The position numbers and the translations under genes are program-made. Shown here one piece after another: positions 15,222-21,327 of a stretch of 23,007 nucleotides of DNA (positions are counted from its first letter, which is position 1; each line of letters starts with the position of its first letter). The notes under the pieces are model-generated. The model did no database searches, was not told where the DNA came from, and saw only the letters and a program-made list of their open reading frames with translations. The DNA is taken from positions 1 through 23,007 of the forward strand of contig DKBH01000044.1 of the NCBI GenBank assembly GCA_002451165.1, written 5' to 3'. Origin of the DNA: Nitrospiraceae bacterium UBA6905. Its GTDB lineage: Bacteria; Nitrospirota; Thermodesulfovibrionia; Thermodesulfovibrionales; UBA6898.

Positions 15222-15734
15222 ATGAAGACAGTGAAGCTGTTGCTTGCAGCCGGTTTTTTGCTCGTCCTCTTCTCGTTCGCCTTTGCCATCCATGAGACCC
15301 AGCCGGCAGAGACACAGGTGCCGCTGCCGGGAGCTGATGCGGCGAAGCTTTACGATTATCTTACCAGGCAAAAACCCTACACCTCATGGGAACTGTGGCC
15401 AGGCAAAGGGAAGTTCTACAAAGGTTCCCAGCCGCACGGAGAGTTTCTTACGACGTATGTGAATGAAGCTGCGCTTTTCGGCATTAAAGACGGGAAGGGA
15501 GTGATGCCGGAAAGTGCCATAATCGCAAAGGAAAATTACGGTACTGACAAGAAGTTCGCGGCCCTCACCGTCATGTACAAGATTAAGGGATATAACCCGA
15601 CGGCAGGCAACTGGTTCTGGGCTAAGTACGACGGCAGCGGCAAGGTTTTGGCGTCAGGTAAGGTCGAAGCATGCATCGCTTGCCACGCAAAGAAGAAAGG
15701 GAATGACTACCTCTTCTCTGGTGCAATGAAATAG
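15222..15734 (+). CDS. Secreted cytochrome P460 family protein
   Basis: The 170-aa product has a Sec signal peptide (cleavage near residue 22, FAFA) and a single C-terminal c-type haem site CIACH (Cys151, Cys154, His155). Segments KFYKGSQPHGEFLTTYVN, AIIAKENY and GYNPTAGNWFWAKYD are characteristic of the cytochrome P460/c'-beta fold, a beta-sheet haem protein. Characterised members oxidise hydroxylamine or bind NO; P460 proper has a Lys-haem crosslink, which cannot be assigned here. AAAGGAG lies 6 nt upstream. It ends the three-gene cassette with the ferritin-like and cupredoxin genes. A role in NO or reactive-nitrogen handling is inference. Confidence 0.9.
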   Translation: MKTVKLLLAAGFLLVLFSFAFAIHETQPAETQVPLPGADAAKLYDYLTRQKPYTSWELWPGKGKFYKGSQPHGEFLTTYVNEAALFGIKDGKGVMPESAIIAKENYGTDKKFAALTVMYKIKGYNPTAGNWFWAKYDGSGKVLASGKVEACIACHAKKKGNDYLFSGAMK

Positions 15735-15786
15735 CTGCATCGCCCTGCTAACACCTGAACCTGAATATGATGCGCATCATGCAGCT
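15733..15786 (+). repeat. Nested inverted repeats after the P460 gene
   Basis: AGCTGCAT (15733-15740) pairs with ATGCAGCT (15779-15786). Between them, partly overlapping the right arm, lies a perfect 14-bp palindrome ATGATGCGCATCAT (15767-15780). No T-run follows, so a classical terminator is unlikely. A -10-like TATACT (15803-15808) follows and may belong to a promoter of the Nfu gene, so the palindrome could be an operator. Confidence 0.45.
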
Positions 15787-15839
15787 GACCTGCCGGACGG
15801 AGTATACTGAGATATTATGAAGAAGTATAAGGAGGAAAC

Positions 15840-16061
15840 ATGTTAGACAAAGTTCAGGCAGCGTTGGATCAGATACGCCCCATGCTGAAGAGGGACGGTG
15901 GAGATGCCCAGCTTATTGAGGTGACCCCGGATGGCGTAGTAAAGCTGAAACTCGTCGGCGCCTGCGGCCATTGCCCCATGTCGCAGATGACACTCAAGAT
16001 GGGGATTGAGAAGAGGCTGAAGGAGCAGATCCCCGAGATAAAAGAAGTTATATCGGTATAA
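15840..16061 (+). CDS. NifU C-terminal domain (Nfu-type) Fe-S carrier
   Basis: The 73-aa product is a stand-alone NifU C-terminal domain. The signature VGACGHCPMSQMTLKMGIE supplies the CxxC (Cys42, Cys45) that holds a labile 4Fe-4S cluster between two protomers. Such proteins carry clusters to apo-enzymes in the cytosol. The many Fe-S proteins nearby (radical SAM enzymes, Nth) are plausible clients in a general sense only. AAGGAGG is 6 nt before the ATG. A 65-aa gene follows 32 nt later and probably shares the transcript. Confidence 0.94.
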   Translation: MLDKVQAALDQIRPMLKRDGGDAQLIEVTPDGVVKLKLVGACGHCPMSQMTLKMGIEKRLKEQIPEIKEVISV

Positions 16062-16093
16062 TAGGGCCCTGAACTCGGCCCGAGGAGGCTCAG

Positions 16094-16291
16094 ATGATCA
16101 AGGTCAAGACCTTCGGCATGGAATTGAAGCCGCTTCATGCCATGCATGAACTTGCAGAACTGGATGAGATGGTGAACACCTTCATCTCAACGAACAAGAT
16201 CGCGGACGTTATTTCAGTTTCCGATACTCCGACGACCGATGATACAGGCGAGACCATCGGGATCATCCGCGTTGTCTGCTACCGGACATAG
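16094..16291 (+). CDS. Small conserved-looking protein, function unknown
   Basis: The 65-aa acidic cytosolic protein begins MIKVKTFGMELKPLHAMHEL. It shows a beta-alpha-beta-beta pattern (KVKTF, helix LAELDEMVNTFISTN, ADVISVSDT, IIRVVCY). The layout resembles small Cse60/DUF2758-like proteins, but I am not sure of any family. A strong GAGGAGG lies 6 nt before the ATG, and a short GGGCC/GGCCC hairpin (16064-16081) lies between nfu and this Shine-Dalgarno. The position after nfu suggests co-expression; no function can be stated. Confidence 0.7.
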   Translation: MIKVKTFGMELKPLHAMHELAELDEMVNTFISTNKIADVISVSDTPTTDDTGETIGIIRVVCYRT

Positions 16292-16347
16292 CATTGTTCG
16301 CTCCGCTGCGGAAGCTTTCGCCTTGCCTGGCCCGGTACCGAGGGTTC

Positions 16348-16367
16348 ATCTGCAGCATCATGCAGAT
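16348..16367 (+). repeat. Hairpin upstream of a promoter
   Basis: ATCTGCA-GCATCA-TGCAGAT forms a perfect 7-bp stem with a 6-nt loop, 8 bp before the -35 at 16375. It has no U-tract on the plus strand; on the minus strand it is preceded, not followed, by Ts. An operator or transcript-end hairpin is possible. The core GCATCATGCAG also occurs at 15774-15784. Confidence 0.4.
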
Positions 16368-16374
16368 AAAATGC

Positions 16375-16402
16375 TTGACAATTCTGCCCTTCACGTTAGG
16401 AT
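16375..16402 (+). promoter_or_regulatory. Sigma70 promoter of the small locus before the radical SAM gene
   Basis: TTGACA (16375-16380), a 16-nt spacer and TAGGAT (16397-16402), hexamer-identical to the promoter at 14252-14279. It is followed by the strong ribosome-binding site AAAGGAGGTGA at 16420-16430. Confidence 0.6.
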
Positions 16403-16436
16403 AGTCATAGAAGACAGTGAAAGGAGGTGACAACGG

Positions 16437-16541
16437 GTGAAAAAGACAGTGAGCAGCAGGGCACTTGTCAAGGAAGCGGCTTTCTGGACAGCTGTTCGAA
16501 AGGCGGCAGCGGAAAATCCTGGCAAGATATGCCACAAATGA
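16437..16541 (+). CDS. Short ORF with strong ribosome-binding site, possibly frameshifted
   Basis: A GTG at 16437 lies 9 nt after AGGAGG and encodes 34 aa (VKKTVSSRALVKEAAFWT..., ending GKICHK), a basic amphipathic peptide. The next frame is open from here to 16722 and also reads like protein (ILARYATNERVERAEAAGR, then GFIGAGGKKQRF). Dropping one A from the AAAA run at 16513-16516 would join the two into a continuous product of about 94 aa. So this is a short peptide, a frameshifted gene, a sequencing error, or part of a structured RNA. It is not a recognised family. It lies upstream of the radical SAM/SPASM gene, so a modified-peptide precursor is conceivable but unproven. Confidence 0.35.
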   Translation: MKKTVSSRALVKEAAFWTAVRKAAAENPGKICHK

Positions 16542-16699
16542 AAGGGTTGAAAGAGCTGAAGCTGCCGGTCGGCAGCGACGTGTGCAGAAAGGGTTCATTG
16601 GAGCCGGGGGGAAGAAGCAGCGCTTTCCTCCTCCGGTAACAGCGAACCCTTTTCTTTATCCCATGATAGACATGCCCTCATTGATGATACAATACATTC
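16542..16699. other. Rest of the ambiguous interval before the radical SAM gene
   Basis: This stretch contains a perfect GC-rich hairpin GCTGCC-GGTC-GGCAGC (16561-16576) and a second long imperfect stem (16604-16636, CCGGGGGG pairing with CCTCCTCCGG through some G-T pairs). Two further frames are open here: 16427-16639, whose only start falls inside the Shine-Dalgarno, and the frame running to 16722. A TACAAT at 16688-16693 lies 6 bp before the ATG of the radical SAM gene and could drive a leaderless transcript. Confidence 0.4.
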
Positions 16700-17755
16700 A
16701 TGCCGATACGTCAGGCACATGACTTCTTTATCCAGTGGCACCTTACCGAGCGCTGCAATCTCCGATGCTCGCACTGCTATCAGACCGGGGCGTCATCTGA
16801 GGAACTTTCCCTTCGTGACATATGCTCTGTCATAGAAGAAGTCGATGAGATGGTGCGGGCATGGTCTGAAGCCTATTCCCTAGACTTTTCACCAAGCTTC
16901 AATATAACCGGCGGGGAACCCTTACTCAGAAGCGATCTCTATGAAATCCTTGCAGCGATCGCCGGCAAAGGGTATGGCATGTATCTTCTGACAAACGGCA
17001 CTATGATCGACAGGGAAATAGCCGGCTGCCTTGCCGACCTCGGCGTCAACGGCGTACAGATAAGCATTGAAGGTCCGGAAGCGGTCCATGATGCCATACG
17101 GGGGAAAGGAAGCTTTTCCCGCTCACGGGCGGGCATCGTACGTCTCCTGGAACAGGGACATAATGTGACCCTAAATGCCACGCTTTCGGAGCTGAATGCG
17201 GAAAGTTTTATGGATATTATAGGCTTTGCTTCATCTTTGGGCGTTCAGCGCCTCGGATTTTCACGGCTTGTCCCGTCCGGCAGGGGATGGCAGTTGATAA
17301 ACAAAGCCCTCAATAGGGATGCGGTGAGGTGTCTCTATGAGAAGATCTTTTCGTCCCGGCCGAATGGTCTTGAGATCGTCACCGGCGACCCCATTGCTTC
17401 GCAAATGTCAACACCTCCCGTGATCATGAACCACCTGCCGGATAGTCCCTCGGGTGGATGCGCAGCAGGTCTCTCCGGCCTCACCCTGCTTCCCGACGGT
17501 ACCATAACTCCCTGCAGGAGGATGCCCGTGCCGATCGGCAATGTCAGGACGGATTCACTGCGGGAAGTATGGGCAACATCGGACGTGCTCGACGCGCTGC
17601 GTGACAGAACGCGATACAAGGGAAAATGCGGCTCCTGCAACAGATGGAGTCTATGCCGCGGCTGCAGGGCGATTGCCTATGCATGGTCGCAGGCCGAAAG
17701 CTGCGGCGATATTCTTGCCGATGACCCTCAGTGCTTTATCGAAGACTATTCATGA
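16700..17755 (+). CDS. Radical SAM/SPASM domain protein
   Basis: The 351-aa protein has the N-terminal radical SAM motif CNLRCSHC (Cys19, Cys23, Cys26), the SAM-binding GGEP (71-74), and a C-terminal SPASM-type region with Cys254, Cys272, Cys310, Cys313, Cys319, Cys322, Cys335 and Cys345, enough for two auxiliary 4Fe-4S clusters. Enzymes of this layout modify peptides/proteins (RiPP or quinohaem maturases) or tetrapyrroles (NirJ/AhbC/AhbD-like); the ending CGSC...CRGCRA.AYA...DPQC is seen in both groups. The substrate is not readable. No Shine-Dalgarno precedes the ATG. Its stop overlaps the start of the methyltransferase-like gene (ATGA), so the two are translationally coupled. Confidence 0.88.
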   Translation: MPIRQAHDFFIQWHLTERCNLRCSHCYQTGASSEELSLRDICSVIEEVDEMVRAWSEAYSLDFSPSFNITGGEPLLRSDLYEILAAIAGKGYGMYLLTNGTMIDREIAGCLADLGVNGVQISIEGPEAVHDAIRGKGSFSRSRAGIVRLLEQGHNVTLNATLSELNAESFMDIIGFASSLGVQRLGFSRLVPSGRGWQLINKALNRDAVRCLYEKIFSSRPNGLEIVTGDPIASQMSTPPVIMNHLPDSPSGGCAAGLSGLTLLPDGTITPCRRMPVPIGNVRTDSLREVWATSDVLDALRDRTRYKGKCGSCNRWSLCRGCRAIAYAWSQAESCGDILADDPQCFIEDYS

Positions 17756-18330
17756 ATGATATGCTCTCCATCGTCACTATTATGTTCTGGGCATTGGTAC
17801 CCCTCTTCTGGATACCGGTGCACGGCCTTCCGATTTTTTTCAGAAAGCTCGGCATCTTTACCTACATCACGCCCGCAATCACCTGGGTACCCATAGCATG
17901 GCTTGTCTACGCAAACAGGGACCTTCTTCTGAAGCATGCATTTGATCTTCCACAGATGGTCAGGGTAATGGGATGGGTGCTCTTGATTCTCGGCATCGTG
18001 CTTCAGCTCTGGACGCTCAGGCTTCTCGGGGGTTGGGGAATTATGGGACTCCCAGAGGTGACGAAGATCGTTGAGAGCAGAATCGTCACTTCAGGGCCGT
18101 TCTCGGTGATCAGACATCCCACATACCTTTCTCACACGATAATGTATGCCGGCGTATTTCTCATCACGGGCGTTATGGTGAATGGTCTTATTGCGCTGCT
18201 CGATATTGTGGTTATCAATGCGCTAGTGATACCGCTCGAGGACCGTGAACTCCTGGAACGGTTCGGTGATGAGTATAAAACATACCGGGAACGGGTTCCT
18301 GCATATTTTCCAGGGAGAATTAGAAAATGA
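17752..18330 (+). CDS. ICMT-like integral membrane methyltransferase family protein
   Basis: The 192-aa protein has about five hydrophobic segments and the isoprenylcysteine carboxyl methyltransferase/phospholipid methyltransferase signature: SGPFSVIRHPTYL, followed by EDRELLERFGDEYKTYRERVP, where RHP and E...FG..Y..Y bind SAM. Bacterial members are mostly uncharacterised and methylate small or membrane substrates. The ATG at 17752 forms an ATGA overlap with the radical SAM gene; an upstream in-frame ATG at 17731 is less likely. Its own stop overlaps the ilvA start in the same way. Confidence 0.86.
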   Translation: MNDMLSIVTIMFWALVPLFWIPVHGLPIFFRKLGIFTYITPAITWVPIAWLVYANRDLLLKHAFDLPQMVRVMGWVLLILGIVLQLWTLRLLGGWGIMGLPEVTKIVESRIVTSGPFSVIRHPTYLSHTIMYAGVFLITGVMVNGLIALLDIVVINALVIPLEDRELLERFGDEYKTYRERVPAYFPGRIRK

Positions 18331-19538
18331 TTAGCCTCAAGGAGATTCAGGAAGCTGCAAAGACCATCTCGGGTTTTGTCCATAAGACCCCTCTTATTCA
18401 CTCCAACTCCCTGAGCGCCATGACCGGTGCAGAGGTTTTTATTAAGGCGGAAAATCTCCAGAAAACCGGATCATTCAAGGTCCGGGGTGCCTTCCATAAA
18501 CTGAGTTCGATAGGCCGCGGCAAGGTCATAGCTGCATCCATGGGTAACCATGCGCAGGGAGTTGCCTATGCTGCTGCAGAGCTCGGGATGCAGGCAAAGA
18601 TTGTGATGCCGCTCAACGCCCCCATCGTGAAACAGGAGGCGACAAAGGGGTACGGGGCGGACGTTGAGCTCTATGGCGAGACGTTCCTAGAAGCCCTGGA
18701 ATATGCGCGGTCCCAGAAAGACTTTACCTTTATCCATGCCTTCGATGACGAAAGGGTCATAGCGGGACAGGGTACCATTGGTCTTGAGATTCTGAAGGAC
18801 CTTGCCGCTGCGGACGTCATTTTGGTGCCGGTCGGCGGCGGCGGTCTCATCTCCGGGATTGCCATTGCCGTAAAGTCGATTTCACCGGACACCAAAGTCA
18901 TTGGTGTGCAAACGACCTCTGCCATATCTGCCTATACATCGTTCTGTAAGGGCTCAATTCAGGAATACATGCCCTGCTGCACCCTTGCCGACGGCATTGC
19001 TGTCGGCCAGGTGGGCCGTCTGACCTTCGAAGTCATGCAGCAGCAGGTTGATGACATGATAACGGTGCAGGAGGATGCTATTGCTCTCTCCATACTGCTT
19101 TTCATGGAACGGAAAAAAATGGTGGTCGAAGGGGCCGGTGCGGTGCCGCTAGCGGCCCTGATTGAAAACGCTGGAAGATTCAAAGGGAAAAACATAGTCC
19201 TAGTCGTGAGCGGCGGAAATATAGACTTCACCCTTATCGACAGAATTATCCATAAGGGACTGGCAAGGAGCGGGCGCATCGGGGTATTCGCGGTGACCGT
19301 GGACGACATCCCCGGAAAACTCCATATGTTGACGGGTATCATAGCACGGGAGCGGGGAAATATCCTCGCCATAGAACATGACCGGTTCTCTGCCGATCTT
19401 TCGGTGAGCGAGACCCGCGTTACCTTTACGGTAGAGGTCCGTGGCAGGGATCATCTTACGAAGATAACTGATGAGATAGGACAGCTGGGATTTTCCGTCA
19501 GGGAATCGGATGCGAAAAAGAAAGTCCCCTCAGGGTAG
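18327..19538 (+). CDS. ilvA: Threonine ammonia-lyase with C-terminal ACT domain
   Basis: The 403-aa fold-type II PLP enzyme deaminates threonine to 2-oxobutanoate, the first committed step towards isoleucine. The PLP lysine is Lys51 in KTGSFKVRGA; SMGNHAQGVA holds the substrate loop; GGGG at 170-173 binds the PLP phosphate. A single ACT domain (about residues 325-400, beginning GRIGVFAVTVDDIPGKL) suggests allosteric control. The length matches the ~400-aa one-ACT class, longer than TdcB and shorter than E. coli IlvA. The start overlaps the previous stop (ATGA). The last codons and the stop lie inside a terminator hairpin shared with cspA. Confidence 0.93.
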   Translation: MISLKEIQEAAKTISGFVHKTPLIHSNSLSAMTGAEVFIKAENLQKTGSFKVRGAFHKLSSIGRGKVIAASMGNHAQGVAYAAAELGMQAKIVMPLNAPIVKQEATKGYGADVELYGETFLEALEYARSQKDFTFIHAFDDERVIAGQGTIGLEILKDLAAADVILVPVGGGGLISGIAIAVKSISPDTKVIGVQTTSAISAYTSFCKGSIQEYMPCCTLADGIAVGQVGRLTFEVMQQQVDDMITVQEDAIALSILLFMERKKMVVEGAGAVPLAALIENAGRFKGKNIVLVVSGGNIDFTLIDRIIHKGLARSGRIGVFAVTVDDIPGKLHMLTGIIARERGNILAIEHDRFSADLSVSETRVTFTVEVRGRDHLTKITDEIGQLGFSVRESDAKKKVPSG

Positions 19539-19550
19539 AGGGGACTTTCT
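19519..19550. terminator. Bidirectional rho-independent terminator between ilvA and cspA
   Basis: A perfect 13-bp stem (AGAAAGTCCCCTC / GAGGGGACTTTCT) encloses a 6-nt loop AGGGTA. On the minus strand the stem ends in TTTCTTTTT, a good T-tract for terminating cspA; on the plus strand it ends TTTCT. The left arm encodes the last residues of IlvA and the ilvA stop codon is at the loop end. Confidence 0.85.
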
Positions 19551-19558
19551 GCATGCTG

Positions 19559-19759
19559 TTACAGTTTTACAACATTTACTGCCTTGGGGCCTTTCGGGCC
19601 ATTTTCGACATCAAAGCTGACCTTGTCACCTTCGGCAAGACTCTTGAAGCCGTTGCCCTGGATCGATGTATGATGCACAAATACATCGCCGCCGTCTTCA
19701 CTGGTGATAAAACCGAAGCCTTTGCTGTCGTTAAACCACTTTACGGTTCCTTGCGCCAT
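19559..19759 (-). CDS. Cold-shock-domain RNA chaperone (CspA family)
   Basis: The 66-aa single cold-shock domain has RNP1 KGFGFI (13-18) and RNP2 VFVHHTSI (26-33), plus the conserved MAQGTVKWFNDSKG start. It binds single-stranded RNA/DNA and melts mRNA structure; whether it is cold-induced cannot be told. GGAGG lies 7 nt before the ATG. A structured leader precedes it and a strong terminator follows 8 bp after the stop. Confidence 0.96.
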   Translation of the reverse strand: MAQGTVKWFNDSKGFGFITSEDGGDVFVHHTSIQGNGFKSLAEGDKVSFDVENGPKGPKAVNVVKL

Positions 19760-19875
19760 TTCCTGTACCTCCTTCTTTTTAAACTAAAATCTTAGAAGGA
19801 CTTGAGAGAAAAAGGCCTCAAGGACAAAACGCTTTACAGCCTCTGTAACCGCAACATCTTCTAAAATTCTTTATA
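19760..19875 (-). promoter_or_regulatory. Structured 5' leader and -10 region of the cold-shock gene
   Basis: The presumed leader can form a long-range stem (TTAGAAG 19792-19798 with CTTCTAA 19858-19864) enclosing two hairpins: TTACAG-CCT-CTGTAA (19834-19848) and CTTGAG...CTCAAG (19801-19821). A TATAAA (19875-19870 on the minus strand) may be the -10; the nearby TTGACA (19890-19885) is only 9 nt away, so it cannot be its -35. Long structured leaders are usual for cold-shock genes. Confidence 0.45.
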
Positions 19876-19890
19876 ACGATAGCATGTCAA

Positions 19891-20073
19891 AAAAAATTTC
19901 GTCAAGTAACGCCCGAACAAAAGTCGCGACTGCCGGAAGCACCTGACGTAATTACCACTGCACGCAGCTCCGCTGAGCGGTCTCTGGTAACGTGGCATAT
20001 CCGATCTCCGATTGGCGCCATATCGCACGGAGAGAAGTCTCTGAGCATCTCCTCAAGCAGTCGAAGCCCATCG
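19891..20073. other. Intergenic stretch between the glycosyltransferase and cspA
   Basis: No gene is visible. An inverted repeat TTACCA (19952-19957) / TGGTAA (19985-19990) encloses a GC-rich segment with a CCGCTGAGCGG core. It lies downstream of the glycosyltransferase gene and could be a transcript-end structure, but no T-tract follows it on the minus strand. Confidence 0.4.
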
Positions 20074-21327
20074 TCAGACGGTCCAGTTCACCTTCAGAAA
20101 ATATTTCATATCAGCGAATGCCCTGCAGACACGCTTGCCCGCCGCTGCAAACGCTTCGGGACCGAGTTGCCGCGTCTCCTGAATAAATGAAGCAGTCTTT
20201 CCGAGGTAGAGCGGCGTGAGCGTCTGCACAAGGTGCTGCTGGTTCAGTATCTTCCGATGATGCGCAAGGGCGAAGCTGAAGACGATCTCTGCCCATGGTT
20301 CATCGGGAATTCGAAAGTGCTCATTCGGCTGGAGCGCTGCTTTATGCAGGAAGGCCCTGATTTCTCGCGACAGGAATACTGACCATATCTTCATGAACTC
20401 CCTAACGCCGAGTCTGAACCTTTCGATCATATTATCCAGATTGACCGTTACCGGCGCTGCATCGGCCTCGTGAACAACCCCGAATACCGGGATTTCTGAC
20501 GGGCTACTTCTCTTCCATGCATCGTGGTACAGGTCCATCAAGGTAAAGGAAGCGCCTGCCAGCTGGACAAGGAGAGTGCTCACGTCGACCGAAAGGGAAC
20601 TTTGCTCCCGGTCCAAGCTACCAAGCGCGGTCTCACAGACCCGCCAGTTCCCCGCTACAACGGCAGTGGACCGCCAGAGATCCACCGCGGGCCGGAGCAT
20701 GTCCATGTTCCAGAACGGACTCCGAAGCAGGTCCTCAATTACCTGTTCCGAGAATGCCGCTTCGCCCGTGAGCGGCTGACGCATCGCCCTTCCATACAAC
20801 GCATACAGTAGGGGAAAGAGCAAGGTTTGGGCGAACGTGCCTTCATAGCGCTGACGCTGATAGACTGGGGCGACATAATCATAGCCATGCAGCAACAACG
20901 GCTCGAGCAGCCGTACGATCCAGTCGGCGGAGATAATCCTGAGGTCTCCTGACAGGAGCAGACAGGCGTGAACTCCCAGCTGCTGTGCCGCTTTGAGAAT
21001 GATCCTCAGTGCTATTTCCCGCCCCTCGCTTCCGTGATAGGGATCGGCATGCCTGAATACGGGCGCAGCAGCAAGATAATGGAGTGTTATGTCCGGATCA
21101 CCTACCCGAACGTTCCGGGCAGCCTCGCCTGATCCATCCGCGGGTCCGGTGTCCACGACAAGAACGAGGGATCTCCTTCCAGGTACCGCCTGCTTCAGTC
21201 CCTCCAGAGCAGCCCTGATAACCACGGTGACCGTCTTTTCATTCCGGCAGCACGGGATGCCGACCAGAATATCGGCAGATCGGACAGCATCGATTACCCC
21301 GTCCAGTTCCTCTGTATTTCCCTTCAT
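20074..21327 (-). CDS. GT-A glycosyltransferase resembling glucosyl-/mannosylglycerate synthases
   Basis: The 417-aa cytosolic protein has an N-terminal nucleotide-sugar-binding fold: ILVGIPCCRNEKTV (20-33), LVLVVDTGPADGSGEAA (54-70), and the metal-site region ACLLLSGDLRIISADWI, where the usual DxD is Ser-Gly-Asp (126-128). The helical C-terminus (EIVFSFALAHHRK, LTPLYLGKTASFIQETR) resembles GT78/GT81-type synthases that make glucosylglycerate or mannosylglycerate, compatible solutes. This assignment rests on recall of motif style and on context, so the product is uncertain. It is last in the operon: its ATG overlaps the MscS stop (ATGA). Co-location with a mechanosensitive channel supports a role in osmoadaptation. 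Confidence 0.75.
   Translation of the reverse strand: MKGNTEELDGVIDAVRSADILVGIPCCRNEKTVTVVIRAALEGLKQAVPGRRSLVLVVDTGPADGSGEAARNVRVGDPDITLHYLAAAPVFRHADPYHGSEGREIALRIILKAAQQLGVHACLLLSGDLRIISADWIVRLLEPLLLHGYDYVAPVYQRQRYEGTFAQTLLFPLLYALYGRAMRQPLTGEAAFSEQVIEDLLRSPFWNMDMLRPAVDLWRSTAVVAGNWRVCETALGSLDREQSSLSVDVSTLLVQLAGASFTLMDLYHDAWKRSSPSEIPVFGVVHEADAAPVTVNLDNMIERFRLGVREFMKIWSVFLSREIRAFLHKAALQPNEHFRIPDEPWAEIVFSFALAHHRKILNQQHLVQTLTPLYLGKTASFIQETRQLGPEAFAAAGKRVCRAFADMKYFLKVNWTV

Noticed and set aside
16539..16550. Selenocysteine read-through of the TGA ending the 34-aa ORF
   Set aside because: Another TGA follows two codons later in the same frame.
16427..16639. ORF whose translation contains KGGSGKS, similar to a deviant Walker A loop
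   Set aside because: The only start falls inside the Shine-Dalgarno, and a 70-aa product lacks the rest of any ATPase fold; likely chance.
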